IMG/VR virus record: IMGVR_UViG_3300032020_000018
Location: 1-43,206 of that record
Strand: one strand, 5' to 3'
DNA length: 43,206 nt
Origin: a virus
The notes under the pieces were generated by a model, which saw only the letters and a list, made by a program, of their open reading frames with translations, had not been told where the DNA came from and did not search any database. Each line of letters starts with the position of its first letter. The first letter of the stretch is position 1. The position numbers were made by a program, and so were the translations under genes. Of this stretch, positions 1 to 7,628 are shown piece by piece.

Positions 1-1
1 G

Positions 2-283
2 GGAGCGCGGCCGAATTGTGTTCCCGGTGATCGACTCTATATCGTCTGCGAGAACAGATTGCGGGGCTATGCGCCGATCGTTCGGATGGAGTATGACGCA
101 GGAGAGATCGTGTTTGTTCGCCGCGGCGGTGCCGTAGCCGTGACCATAGACGAACGGATTCGGGGTTTTCAAGGCTGGCGGTATCGGTGGTGGTTCCGCG
201 AAAAGGAGCGGCCGTTCCCGGACTGGCGGGAATCGGCAGATCAGATTGTCAGGCAAGCGACCATGCTTGAGCGGATGAAGTGA
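2..283 (+). CDS. Hypothetical phage protein, 5' end missing
   Basis: The frame is open from the left edge of the window to the TGA at 281-283, so the gene begins outside; a TTG at 59 is only an internal codon. The visible part reads GDRLYIVCENRLRGYAPIV near the start and ends in a Trp/Arg-rich stretch (GWRYRWWFREKERPFPDW). A GDRLY-type turn is seen in ASCH-like small phage proteins, but the visible part is too short to assign. The next gene overlaps its stop codon (TGATG), so the two are probably translated together. Confidence 0.6.
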   Translation, partial: GARPNCVPGDRLYIVCENRLRGYAPIVRMEYDAGEIVFVRRGGAVAVTIDERIRGFQGWRYRWWFREKERPFPDWRESADQIVRQATMLERMK

Positions 284-810
284 TGCGTAAGCCGAACCAA
301 AGACAATTCACCTTTGCGTCGGAGTGCTCTTGCCTACGCTGCGAAGCGCCGTGCAAGGTCAACCCCATCCCCGGGTCCACAGCGAGGATGCTCAAGCGCG
401 CCGACGAACCCAAGGGTTTGTGCATCAACTGTGCCATGCACGATACACTCCGGTATATCTATCCGATCAATCTCATATATGCCCGTTCCGGCCCGAAGGC
501 ATTGAGATCCCCGGATATACAGAGGGGGGTTTTTGAGATCGTTCAGTTGCATGGGACCGATGCAGTGTTCGAGGAGATCGACTGGAATGCTGTCATTGCC
601 AACTGGGATCTGCCTTTCCCGACGCCCATCAAACGGACGGCGACCAATCCGGTGACAGAGGAAGAACTTGCCATGGCGCGGCTTGAGGGGCAGCAACGCC
701 GAGAAGGCACATGGAAGGAGCCGCTAACCGAGGAAGAGTACGAGGCCCACCGGCAGGCCGCGATAGAGGAATTCCTCGTGGCGGCGAAGAAAGGGCGGGC
801 GAAAGCGTGA
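283..810 (+). CDS. Hypothetical zinc-binding protein
   Basis: This 175-residue protein starts with ATG at 283, overlapping the previous stop; a GTG one codon earlier (280) is possible. The first 60 residues hold CSCLRC, a nearby Cys and CINC, which could bind one or two zinc ions. The C-terminal third is charged and helical (TEEELAMARLEGQQRR, TEEEYEAHRQAAIEEF). It sits directly before the DNA methyltransferase with a GTGA overlap, so it may be part of a DNA-modification operon. The function is not recognised. Confidence 0.65.
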   Translation: MRKPNQRQFTFASECSCLRCEAPCKVNPIPGSTARMLKRADEPKGLCINCAMHDTLRYIYPINLIYARSGPKALRSPDIQRGVFEIVQLHGTDAVFEEIDWNAVIANWDLPFPTPIKRTATNPVTEEELAMARLEGQQRREGTWKEPLTEEEYEAHRQAAIEEFLVAAKKGRAKA

Positions 811-1595
811 ATCCTGATATCCAGGCTGTTCTCGACGGCCACTCGCCGGGGTGTATCGTCTGTGCCCCATGCGAGGAAGTTCTGCCGACATTGCCGGACA
901 AGTCGGTGGATTTGGTCTGCACGGACCCGCCGTATGTTGGGCTGAAGGGAAAAACGACCGGATTTATATCGGGTGGGGTTGCCAAGCGAAACAGAGCATA
1001 CCAGAGTGTAGGTGATGAGTGGGGCGCCACGCTGGAATGGGTACCGGAAGGCTGGCGCATTTGCCGATGTGGCCTGATGTCGTTCTGTTCATATCACTTT
1101 GTCGCTGAGATTGCGGTCTTATTGCCAAAAGAGAGCCGTGTTGCCCTCTTTACGTGGGACAAGGTGACAAGCTCACTACCCATAAATAACGTGCCACAAT
1201 TCACAACGGAATTCGTCTGGGCATGGCGGAAAGAACCGGGTCTACAATGGCGGCAACTGCGAACAATACTACGAGAGACGAATCTGACGGCTGGGTGTAT
1301 ATCGACCGGTGAGCGATTTCTGAATCCTGACAGCACGGCCCTACACAAGACACAGAAGCCTTTGGCGTTGATGCTCAAACTGCTCTCCGTTGGCGGGGAT
1401 ACCGTGCTGGACTGTTTCTGTGGTACCGGCACGACCTGCGTAGCCGCGAAGATGCTCGGGCGCCGCTATATTGGCATCGACATCAGTGAGGAGTACTGCC
1501 GCATCGCCCGCGAGCGTCTGGCGGCGGTGGATCTTGGCATAAGCATCAAAGATATGAACCGCGGGCAATTACCCCTGTTTGGAGAAGCACTATGA
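807..1595 (+). CDS. DNA methyltransferase (N4/N6 type, beta-class order)
   Basis: This protein should methylate an exocyclic amino group of adenine or cytosine in DNA. The start is GTG at 807, overlapping the previous TGA, giving 262 residues (MNPDIQAVLDG). The catalytic motif IV, DPPY, is at about residue 37, and the AdoMet-binding motif I, FCGTGTT, lies in the C-terminal third. This DPPY-first order is that of beta-class enzymes. TQKPLALMLKLL just before motif I matches the usual motif X region. No restriction endonuclease is adjacent, so it is probably an orphan enzyme protecting or marking phage DNA. The following HNH gene starts inside its stop codon. Confidence 0.9.
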   Translation: MNPDIQAVLDGHSPGCIVCAPCEEVLPTLPDKSVDLVCTDPPYVGLKGKTTGFISGGVAKRNRAYQSVGDEWGATLEWVPEGWRICRCGLMSFCSYHFVAEIAVLLPKESRVALFTWDKVTSSLPINNVPQFTTEFVWAWRKEPGLQWRQLRTILRETNLTAGCISTGERFLNPDSTALHKTQKPLALMLKLLSVGGDTVLDCFCGTGTTCVAAKMLGRRYIGIDISEEYCRIARERLAAVDLGISIKDMNRGQLPLFGEAL

Positions 1596-2374
1596 GAAAA
1601 ATGGTCGAATGCCAGTGTCGGTACTGTGGACGCAAATTTCTTCGTAGAAACAGCAGGGTTCGTCTTGGGGAAACGGAATTCTTCTGCGGCCCCTCATGTA
1701 AGAGCCAATGGCTGAAACGTACCGAGCATAGCCTTGTTGGAAAACGGTTTAGCAGATTGACGGTTATGGCTCTGGCTGAGACGGGACGCGGGAAGTGCAA
1801 ATGGAAATGTCAGTGTGATTGCGGAAAGGTATGCACGCCACAGGAAGGGAATCTGTTAAGCGGACATACCAAGAGTTGTGGCTGTGGACATCCATGTGGA
1901 AAGAATCACCCGAACTATCTGCACGGAGCCACACATACCAGGACTTATCACATCTGGAAACACGTCTGGTCGCGTTGCACGAAGAAGTACAACAAGAAGT
2001 ACCAAGACTACGGTGGACGGGGGATCCACGTATGTGACAGATGGGCCTCCTTTGAGAACTTCTTGGCTGATATGGGCGAGGCCCCAGACGGAATGTCCAT
2101 AGACCGTAAAGACAAGGATGGGCCGTACTCGCCAGAGAATTGCCAATGGGCAGATGCCTTCCAGCAGGCAAACAATTCTCGCAAGAATCTACGAGTGACT
2201 ATCGGAAGAAGAACACAAACACTTGCCCAGTGGTGTCGAGAACTGAATCTGCCGTACAGAACTGTGTGGGCACGAATCAAGCGGGGTTGCCAGGCAAAGG
2301 AGGCTCTCAATCTACCCGTTCGAGAGGCTCGAATGGGCCAGCAGTCCCTGTTTCCCGTGGAGGGTCCGCCATGA
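1592..2374 (+). CDS. HNH-family endonuclease-like protein with N-terminal zinc fingers
   Basis: This 260-residue protein begins with an FCS-like zinc finger (CQCRYCGRKF then FCGPSC). A second zinc-ribbon-like block follows (WKCQCDCG, then SCGCG), then the HNH-like core YGGRGIHVCDRW, MSIDRKDKDGPYSPENCQWA and QANNSRKN. A C-terminal DNA-binding-like tail reads TQTLAQWCRELNLPYRTVW. The core and tail are clearly related to the leftward gene at 40973-41662, so the two are paralogues of a mobile HNH family. Unlike that copy, this one runs with its neighbours and overlaps both (ATGA at each end), so it may have been co-opted beside the methyltransferase. Confidence 0.8.
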   Translation: MRKMVECQCRYCGRKFLRRNSRVRLGETEFFCGPSCKSQWLKRTEHSLVGKRFSRLTVMALAETGRGKCKWKCQCDCGKVCTPQEGNLLSGHTKSCGCGHPCGKNHPNYLHGATHTRTYHIWKHVWSRCTKKYNKKYQDYGGRGIHVCDRWASFENFLADMGEAPDGMSIDRKDKDGPYSPENCQWADAFQQANNSRKNLRVTIGRRTQTLAQWCRELNLPYRTVWARIKRGCQAKEALNLPVREARMGQQSLFPVEGPP

Positions 2375-2622
2375 TAGACACCGGCCACAAATGGTTCGGG
2401 CAGAAGATTTTGCTGGAGTCCACCGGGGACCAGGAGACAGACGAAGCCCTGGTGTCCCTGTTCACGGACGAATGGGATGGGTCCGGCCCCCTGGAAATCA
2501 GCCGGCCGGATTCCCAGATAGCGTTGGCGTGGAGAAACCGTGGCGAGAACTCGCCGGAAGACGTACCCGTGGAAAAGCAGCGTGCCGGCCAAATGTCGCT
2601 ATTCCAAGAGAAAGTGAGTTGA
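2371..2622 (+). CDS. Hypothetical protein
   Basis: The start is ATG at 2371 inside the stop of the HNH gene (ATGA), giving 83 residues. The protein is acidic (TDEALVSLFTDEWDGSGPLE) and ends with QMSLFQEKVS. The two preceding genes end with similar QLPLFGEAL and QQSLFPVEGPP sequences. A Q-x-x-L-F tail is the kind of motif that binds the sliding clamp of DNA polymerase, so three consecutive proteins may share a clamp-binding peptide; this is inference. No domain is recognised. Confidence 0.6.
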   Translation: MIDTGHKWFGQKILLESTGDQETDEALVSLFTDEWDGSGPLEISRPDSQIALAWRNRGENSPEDVPVEKQRAGQMSLFQEKVS

Positions 2623-2624
2623 CC

Positions 2625-3005
2625 ATGACAGATGGATGGTATGGTGTTGATTTGGACGGGACGCTGGCTGTCTACGATCATTGGCGAGGCGAGGACCATA
2701 TCGGAGAACCGATTCCGGCAATGGTAGAGCGCGTGAAACGCTGGCTGGCCGAGGGTCGCGACGTGCGAATCTTCACGGCCAGGATGGACGGAGGGACGGC
2801 AGCGCTCGCATTGGGAGACCCGCACGGCGAGTTGTTTCGGAACAAGGAGAGGATCAAGGGCTTCATTGACGCATGGTGCATCAAGCATCTTGGCCGAACA
2901 CTTCCGGTCACGAACGCCAAGGACTATGGGATGATCGAACTTTGGGACGATCGCTGTGTTCAGGTTGAGACCAACACGGGTCGTCGCATGGATGGCAAGG
3001 AATGA
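2625..3005 (+). CDS. HAD-like phosphatase-family protein
   Basis: The 126-residue protein has the features of small phage HAD-superfamily hydrolases. Motif I is GVDLDGTLA at residues 7-15 (nucleophile and acid Asp), motif II is RIFTAR, and an acidic motif IV is ELWDDRCVQ near the C terminus. Such enzymes remove phosphate from nucleotides or small molecules; the substrate cannot be read from the sequence. It starts 3 nt after the preceding stop, and the next frame can begin at an ATGA overlap (3002). Confidence 0.8.
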   Translation: MTDGWYGVDLDGTLAVYDHWRGEDHIGEPIPAMVERVKRWLAEGRDVRIFTARMDGGTAALALGDPHGELFRNKERIKGFIDAWCIKHLGRTLPVTNAKDYGMIELWDDRCVQVETNTGRRMDGKE

Positions 3006-3019
3006 GGGAGGAAGCCCGA

Positions 3020-3241
3020 ATGACCACCGAAGAGGCTCCCAGCGTTGCCGCCATTGCCGATCTCCAGCAGCGGATGAGCGGCCTGGAGCAAGCTGTTGAA
3101 CAGGTGCACGACAGCGTCACGGAGTTGCTGGAAATGGTCAAGAGCGTGGTGGCAGATCGCGGCCACTTGGCGGTTCCGGAACGACCCAAGGAGGTCAAAG
3201 GTGGGTGCTGCAATAGTAGCCAACTGCCGACGCTGCCATAG
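3020..3241 (+). CDS. Hypothetical short coiled-coil protein
   Basis: The chosen start is ATG at 3020 behind GGGAGGAAG. An ATG at 3002 overlapping the previous stop is an alternative that adds six residues. Residues 10-50 form a heptad-like helix (DLQQRMSGLEQAVEQVHDSV) and the tail contains two adjacent cysteines. The last 41 nt overlap the next gene, whose own ribosome binding site lies inside this coding region. The function is unknown. Confidence 0.55.
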   Translation: MTTEEAPSVAAIADLQQRMSGLEQAVEQVHDSVTELLEMVKSVVADRGHLAVPERPKEVKGGCCNSSQLPTLP

Positions 3242-3629
3242 GCCATTCGGCGACAAGGTGCAGCGTAGTCGCAACTCCGCCAATCTGTGCGGTCCGTGTG
3301 ACACCCTTACCCGGCGGGAGCGGGCGCGCGTATGGCACCAGAAACAGCGGCAATTGAGAGGGACAGGAAAAAAGGAGGCTGTACAACTGGTCCCCGTAGG
3401 TACATGGTGCCTGTGCCTGCCGTCTCGCACTTGTGTTCGCCGTGAACCGCAGTGTTTCGACTTCAGTTATCTGGAGGGCTTGATCTCGCGGGTGGACGAT
3501 CCCGAATCATGCTGTCTGCTGTCGGCCAAGGATTCCGAGCAAATCCGCCTCGCGCTCGGCTATATCCGCGAGCGAGAGGAGGATCTCCAAGAGGCCCAAC
3601 GGGTCATTGAGCAGGTACACCATGACTGA
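3201..3629 (+). CDS. Hypothetical zinc-ribbon protein
   Basis: The start is GTG at 3201, supported by an AAGGAGG eight to ten bases upstream; the frame is open further 5' but that overlaps the previous gene. The 142-residue product has CRRC and CGPC (residues 9-34), a likely zinc ribbon, then a basic stretch. Its C-terminal helix is acidic (IREREEDLQEAQRVIEQ). This pattern suits nucleic-acid binding, but no family is recognised. Confidence 0.65.
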   Translation: MGAAIVANCRRCHRPFGDKVQRSRNSANLCGPCDTLTRRERARVWHQKQRQLRGTGKKEAVQLVPVGTWCLCLPSRTCVRREPQCFDFSYLEGLISRVDDPESCCLLSAKDSEQIRLALGYIREREEDLQEAQRVIEQVHHD

Positions 3630-3717
3630 TTTTGCGCTTGACAAACTGGTATTTGGAAGTAAGGTACGGGCTGATATGTTGACGCCCGAAAATTCACGTT
3701 TTGTTAAGGAGCATCGT

Positions 3718-4233
3718 ATGAAGCAGTATCTGATGTGTCTCATGTTGTGTGCTTTCCTGTGTGCCCCCCTCAGTGCCGCAGCGGTCCCGGCCGACCTCGG
3801 CCAGCCCGATTCCCAATGGTTTGCCACGCCACTGGCCGGCGTTGATACGGGTGTGGCCCGCGTCGGCTGGCGCAATGGGGCGGTGTCCATCTTCGGCCAG
3901 GGCGTCTGGCTCAAGGATGTCGATGGCGAGAACGTGGAGGCTTGGGGTACCCATGCGGGCGCGACCTACGATGTCGTCAAAGAAAACCCCGTGACGATCG
4001 CCACCTGGACCATTCCCGTAACCCTCTATTTGGGCGCCATTGCGGGTGCGGTCAAGCCCGAAAATAGCGGCTGGCAAACGAGCCCTGGAATCCTGCTCGG
4101 TTCCACGTTTGGCAGTGATAGAATCCGCGTGGCTGTTGAGGGCTGGTATTTACCCGGCGACTCCGTGGCTAGCGCCTTCGCCAACATCACCAGCAAGGGG
4201 CGACTGCTCGTCGGCGCAGAATTCCGTTGGTGA
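3718..4233 (+). CDS. Exported protein, possible small beta-barrel
   Basis: The start chosen is ATG at 3718, behind TAAGGAG, because it begins a clean signal peptide (MKQYLMCLMLCAFLCAPLSA). ATG 3622 in the same frame would place that segment inside the protein. The mature part is rich in alternating hydrophobic and Gly/Ser residues and ends in GRLLVGAEFRW, an aromatic C terminus like those of outer-membrane barrels. No family is recognised. An exported phage protein this far from the structural genes could be a host-surface or superinfection factor; that is inference. Confidence 0.65.
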   Translation: MKQYLMCLMLCAFLCAPLSAAAVPADLGQPDSQWFATPLAGVDTGVARVGWRNGAVSIFGQGVWLKDVDGENVEAWGTHAGATYDVVKENPVTIATWTIPVTLYLGAIAGAVKPENSGWQTSPGILLGSTFGSDRIRVAVEGWYLPGDSVASAFANITSKGRLLVGAEFRW

Positions 4234-4240
4234 AAATCCC

Positions 4241-4399
4241 ATGAAACGGAAACTGCCCGAATGTATTCCGGATGGCAAGGCCCCCTGCCCAACGTGTGCG
4301 GTCAATGCCAAATGCCGTTGGGGCCAACTCATGCATTTGAGTGACGCGGAGTTGAAACGTAAACTCCAGCGCTGGCGCGGGGCAGGAAATTCAGGCTGA
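4241..4399 (+). CDS. Hypothetical small Cys-containing protein
   Basis: This 52-residue ORF starts seven bases after the previous stop (ATG 4241), without a strong ribosome binding site. It has CIPDGKAPCPTCAVNAKC, four cysteines that could bind one metal ion, followed by a basic helix (DAELKRKLQRWRG). The function is unknown. Confidence 0.5.
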   Translation: MKRKLPECIPDGKAPCPTCAVNAKCRWGQLMHLSDAELKRKLQRWRGAGNSG

Positions 4400-4422
4400 C
4401 GTTCTGATTCTGAGAGGTGCTT

Positions 4423-4779
4423 ATGACATGGTGGACTGCTCTAAAGGCTGGCATCACGATTGTGCAGGAGGTCTATAAGTTCCTGCGCGAAGTGGAGAAA
4501 CAGGGACTGGCCCGGCTGGGACCCGAAGCATCACAACGGGACCGGCGACGGTTGCAACGTCTCGCCGTTTGGTTCCACGAGGGCGAGAACATCGGACTCC
4601 GCAGACTGACCAAACTGGACGATGGGGTCGATAAGTACCTTCGGGACCTGCTCCAGTCGGACCTGCTGGAAGTCTATCTGAGTGAGACTACCAGCACGTT
4701 GGATCGGGAGACGGCCCGAAAGGCAATCATGGCCGGGGCAGATGGGAAGGAGGAGCCGCGGGTGTACCCGGTTCATTGA
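4423..4779 (+). CDS. Hypothetical helical protein
   Basis: The start is ATG at 4423 behind GAGAGG, giving 118 residues. The N terminus (MTWWTALKAGITIVQEVYKFL) is amphipathic or weakly membrane-associating, and the rest is charged and helical. No transmembrane segment is convincing, so a holin role is not supported. It is the last gene of the first rightward operon, followed by two hairpins. Confidence 0.55.
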   Translation: MTWWTALKAGITIVQEVYKFLREVEKQGLARLGPEASQRDRRRLQRLAVWFHEGENIGLRRLTKLDDGVDKYLRDLLQSDLLEVYLSETTSTLDRETARKAIMAGADGKEEPRVYPVH

Positions 4780-4874
4780 TCCTGGGGTCACGCCGGGCCC
4801 CTCCCTGACGCAGATAAAGTGTGGGTTCGGGTTTGTTGCCTCCAAGCAAAGACAAGCCCGACTCTGGTACAACT

Positions 4875-4908
4875 GGGCCGTTCTCCTAAGAGGGCGGCCC
4901 TTCTTGTT
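4875..4908 (+). terminator. Rho-independent terminator of the first rightward operon
   Basis: GGGCCG (4875-4880) pairs with CGGCCC (4895-4900) across a 14-nt loop, followed by TTCTTGTT. A second hairpin just upstream pairs 4828-4836 with 4852-4860 (nine pairs, one G-U). Both lie between the last rightward gene and the end of the leftward operon, so this strip separates convergent transcription. Nothing else is seen between 4780 and 4920. Confidence 0.65.
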
Positions 4909-4920
4909 CCGCGGCGAGAC

Positions 4921-5262
4921 TCATTCCTTCCCGGCCAGCCGCACCTGTCCTTCCGGCTCCCGGCCTGCGGCGGGGTCGGCCTGGGCGAGAACAGTATGAG
5001 CCTTTGCGGTATCCGCTCGCTCTCTGTCTGTGACCGGCTCGGGTAGGATGGACAATGCCCAGCGCAGGGCGTCCACCAGTTTGTCGTGGCACTTAGTGGC
5101 CTGGAGCAGGAATTCGGCGTTCCGCTGGGCCTCGTCATAGTCTGGCGTCTCAGTGTCGAAGCAACCCACGCGGGCAATGCCGTGTCCATAGAGTTCCGTT
5201 GTGTCCTCGGTGGCGATCCAGAGTTCGTCCAGCTCGCCGAATAGCTTCCATTTCGTTTCCAT
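4921..5262 (-). CDS. Hypothetical protein
   Basis: The start is the ATG at 5262, with GAGGAG eight bases upstream; the longer frame to 5295 has no such site. The product is 113 residues with a Trp-rich start (METKWKLFGELDELWIATED) and a central helix (YDEAQRNAEFLLQATKCHDKL). It is the last gene of the leftward operon. The family is not recognised. Confidence 0.6.
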   Translation of the reverse strand: METKWKLFGELDELWIATEDTTELYGHGIARVGCFDTETPDYDEAQRNAEFLLQATKCHDKLVDALRWALSILPEPVTDRERADTAKAHTVLAQADPAAGREPEGQVRLAGKE

Positions 5263-5325
5263 GTTCTTCTCCTCAAAAGGCCCGCCCGGACCCATGCGGC
5301 ATCCGCGTAGGCGGACGAAAAAGGT

Positions 5326-5703
5326 TCAACTCTTGACGCTCAGAAACGCATCACGGTCATAGAAAGCCGCCTTATAGAAGATGCTGGCGCGAACCGTACC
5401 CTCCTTGTCAACGAGTTCGCTCCACATGGAATGATCTGTCGGCCGCACCTGCCAGCCCTCCGGCAACGTAACCGCGCAGAATAGTGGGTCGTCTTTGCTT
5501 GGTTCCCCGAAGACAATACCCGCGGTCTCAAGCAACTTCTTTCCCTCGGGTGGCTGTATCTTCATCGGCAATTGGGTGCTGGTGCATAACTCGTGCTGTC
5601 CGCGAGCTTCTTGCGCCTCAATAGCGTTTGGATTGCGTCCCATGAGCCATTCCGGGTGCACTTGCTCCTTCTGTGTGTTCGTGATCGGCTTACTGATTCC
5701 CAT
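5326..5703 (-). CDS. Hypothetical protein
   Basis: This 125-residue gene starts at ATG 5703 behind AAAAGGAG. The C-terminal half (FCAVTLPEGWQVRPTDHSMW, then LVDKEGTVRASIFYKAAFYD) looks like a small beta-rich domain found in some phage accessory proteins, but no function is known. A copy of the repeated CGAAACCGAAAC-like spacer lies upstream at about 5731-5740. Confidence 0.65.
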   Translation of the reverse strand: MGISKPITNTQKEQVHPEWLMGRNPNAIEAQEARGQHELCTSTQLPMKIQPPEGKKLLETAGIVFGEPSKDDPLFCAVTLPEGWQVRPTDHSMWSELVDKEGTVRASIFYKAAFYDRDAFLSVKS

Positions 5704-5789
5704 TGTCGATTCTCCTTTTTTCGTCTTTTCGTTTCGGTTCGCACGCTCAATACCGCCGGGCTCTCAGGGAGGGCCGGGCAGTGCGGGGC

Positions 5790-6203
5790 CTATGGTTGAT
5801 GGCTGGCCAAACGATACACACGTACTCGGCACACGCCAAATTCAGTCCTTCCGCCGTCCGCTGTGCCACGCCAGTACGATTCGATCTTGCCTGTCTTTGC
5901 AAGCTGTCGTAATGCTCGCAATCTGCGACGACGGATATGATCTACGGTCTTTTGGGCTACGATCTGGATAGGGAAAGGTGCGACTGAGCGCAGCAAGGCG
6001 TCGTAAACCTCCACCGCGTTCCTATCCGCAAGAAATCGCGCGAAGCGCTGATCTGCCGGCCAATCCCAGGATGTTTGGTGTTCGCCATTGCCGAGGTCGG
6101 AAAGGATGAAATCAGTATCCGTCATGTTCACACTCCGCGCACCCACGCCCACGCGGCGCAGGGCATAGGGGTCATTTGCCGGCGACCTGGGCGAGCGGTT
6201 CAT
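5790..6203 (-). CDS. Hypothetical protein, possible winged-helix
   Basis: The frame can start at ATG 6203, overlapping the stop of the upstream gene (ATGA), or at ATG 6125 (MTDTDFILSDLG) behind GGAGTG. The second may be the real start, because the first 26 residues look unstructured. The middle and end (RRRRLRALRQLAKTGKIESY, then basic strands) resemble a winged-helix DNA-binding fold. No family is recognised. Confidence 0.55.
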   Translation of the reverse strand: MNRSPRSPANDPYALRRVGVGARSVNMTDTDFILSDLGNGEHQTSWDWPADQRFARFLADRNAVEVYDALLRSVAPFPIQIVAQKTVDHIRRRRLRALRQLAKTGKIESYWRGTADGGRTEFGVCRVRVYRLASHQP

Positions 6204-6409
6204 ATCCCCAATTCCTGCCGGATGGCACGCTCGGCCTCCCCATCGAATGGATGCCCCCTATTCGGGCCGGCAAACCAACGCTTGTAGCCTTCGCCGGGCA
6301 GAATGGCCTCGACAAAGGTAAATCCGTGCTTACCAGCCACCCGCGCGTACCTTTTGGCGTCTTTGCGGCTCAACTTCTCGCGTGATACTCCGAACATGTA
6401 CTCGTTCAT
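6200..6409 (-). CDS. Hypothetical small basic protein
   Basis: The start is ATG at 6409 with GAAGGAG upstream; the longer frame to 6475 lacks a site. The 69-residue product has a basic N-terminal half (SREKLSRKDAKRYARVAGKH) and a Gly/Pro-rich C-terminal half. The function is unknown. Confidence 0.6.
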   Translation of the reverse strand: MNEYMFGVSREKLSRKDAKRYARVAGKHGFTFVEAILPGEGYKRWFAGPNRGHPFDGEAERAIRQELGI

Positions 6410-6488
6410 TATCGTCACTCCTTCAAAGGTTTCGACGTTCTCCGCGCCCGGGCCGTCCCGCAGGAACGACGGCATGGGGCGGGGATCG

Positions 6489-6695
6489 TCACAGGCTCTG
6501 TCGGTGATTTTTCTGGTACTCGGCCAACCCCAGGATTGCGGCCTCTACCATCTCGTCGCTGCACGGCTCCCCTGAGGCGCACCACGCATGCGCCTGGTCA
6601 CGGACATCTTGGTTGGTCATGTGCAGGATGTCCACGCCGGCACAATCCCCACAGATGCGGTCAAACGCATCCATATTGCTATTATACTCTACCAT
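6489..6695 (-). CDS. Hypothetical small protein
   Basis: This 68-residue ORF has a strong ribosome binding site (ATGGAGG) before ATG 6695. It holds CGDC and two further cysteines (AWCASGEPC), which could bind a metal ion. The spacer just upstream carries the repeated CGAAACCGAAAC motif of this operon. The function is unknown. Confidence 0.55.
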   Translation of the reverse strand: MVEYNSNMDAFDRICGDCAGVDILHMTNQDVRDQAHAWCASGEPCSDEMVEAAILGLAEYQKNHRQSL

Positions 6696-6714
6696 TGCTC
6701 ATACCTCCATTCGT

Positions 6715-6730
6715 GTTTCGGTTTCGATCA
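6715..6730 (-). repeat. Repeated operon spacer motif, copy 1
   Basis: Read leftward this is TGATCGAAACCGAAAC, placed just before GGAGG and the start of the 6489-6695 gene. Related copies occur at 7245-7260 (TTGATCGAAACGAAAC) and 6947-6959 (TCGAACCGAAACC), with weaker ones at 5731-5740 and 7685-7695. All lie in spacers of the same operon. Confidence 0.55.
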
Positions 6731-6754
6731 CAACTGCCAGCGTCCGGGTGGGGA

Positions 6755-6928
6755 TCAATAATGGCCGAATATCTTCATACGTCTGCGGCAGCGATCGGCC
6801 TCACGCACGGCTGCCGCATGAGACAAGCGGCGCGTCTGTTTCGGTTTGTGCCCGGTCAGCATGCCGTTCGCCCAGCGATTCAGGCCCGCGTTCATGTCAG
6901 TCAACTTCTGTTTGTCGTGCTCGTTCAC
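6755..6928 (-). CDS. Hypothetical small protein
   Basis: The start is GTG at 6928, supported by GGAGG upstream; a TTG upstream in the same frame overlaps that site and is unlikely. The 57-residue product is basic and helical (MNEHDKQKLTDMNAGLNRW, then READRCRRRMKIFGHY). The function is unknown. Confidence 0.5.
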   Translation of the reverse strand: MNEHDKQKLTDMNAGLNRWANGMLTGHKPKQTRRLSHAAAVREADRCRRRMKIFGHY

Positions 6929-6946
6929 GGCTCCGACCTCCAAAGC

Positions 6947-6959
6947 GGTTTCGGTTCGA
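6947..6959 (-). repeat. Repeated operon spacer motif, copy 2
   Basis: Read leftward this is TCGAACCGAAACC, followed by GCTTTGGAGG and the GTG start of the 6755-6928 gene. It matches the motif at 6715-6730 and keeps the same position relative to the ribosome binding site. Confidence 0.5.
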
Positions 6960-7006
6960 GACGGTCACTACCATGCCCCAGGGCTGCTGGGGCAAGGTGG
7001 AGATCG

Positions 7007-7225
7007 TCAGGCAGTTTGCGGCATTTGATCTACTGTGACGTGCTTATGCCCATTGTTTACGCAGTAGCCGTCCCAGTGAGCGTGTACTCGATCATTGTAG
7101 CATGGCTCATAGATTGCGTGTTCCCCGTAGGTCCCTCCGGTCATCGTCCATTGTGTGCGGACGGGATGAAACCACAATCGCAGGTTGCCGCAACGAGCCA
7201 TGATTCGTTTTTGTGCCGTTCCCAT
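7007..7225 (-). CDS. Hypothetical small protein
   Basis: This 72-residue ORF has GGAGG before ATG 7225. It is rich in His, Trp and Cys (HAIYEPCYNDRVHAHWDGYC), suggesting a metal-bound or compact fold. The function is unknown. Confidence 0.5.
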   Translation of the reverse strand: MGTAQKRIMARCGNLRLWFHPVRTQWTMTGGTYGEHAIYEPCYNDRVHAHWDGYCVNNGHKHVTVDQMPQTA

Positions 7226-7244
7226 TTGCTCTGACCTCCAGTCT

Positions 7245-7260
7245 GTTTCGTTTCGATCAA
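7245..7260 (-). repeat. Repeated operon spacer motif, copy 3
   Basis: Read leftward this is TTGATCGAAACGAAAC, then AGACTGGAGG before the gene at 7007-7225. Of the copies, this and the one at 6715 share the longest run, including the GATCGAAAC start. Confidence 0.5.
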
Positions 7261-7314
7261 GCCCGCCGCCGGTGCCTAAGCCGGTGAGCGTTCGGCGGGG
7301 GTGCGAGCATAAGA

Positions 7315-7599
7315 CTACAGGTACTTCTCGACAAACTTGCCCACGGACGCCACGATACGGTCCAGGGAGTCCAACTTGCCGTGTGTCGTGGTCTCATCGG
7401 CACACGAAACCTGCACGTCTCCGGTTTCGGTTTTCGTCACAATGACAGCCGGTTGCGGCAACACGGCCGCGCTGAATTCGGACGGCTCGGCGAACGGCAG
7501 GGCATCCATGAGCATTTTGTTTGCCCGATCTTTGGTCATATCAAAGCCATCATCAATCCAAACCTGATCGACCGTGAATTGCACAAGAAACTTTGCCAT
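7315..7599 (-). CDS. Hypothetical protein
   Basis: The start is ATG at 7599 with AAGGAG upstream; the longer frame to 7644 is not supported. The 94-residue product begins with alternating strand residues (MAKFLVQFTVDQVWIDDGF) and ends in a short helix (LDRIVASVGKFVEKYL). The function is unknown. Confidence 0.6.
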   Translation of the reverse strand: MAKFLVQFTVDQVWIDDGFDMTKDRANKMLMDALPFAEPSEFSAAVLPQPAVIVTKTETGDVQVSCADETTTHGKLDSLDRIVASVGKFVEKYL

Positions 7600-7628
7600 G
7601 ATCTTACTCCTTATGCTTTCAAAATAGC

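Noticed and set aside
4815-4875. A tRNA gene.
   Set aside because: GGGTTCGG looks like a T-arm, but no acceptor stem, D-arm or anticodon arm can be formed; it is a simple hairpin.
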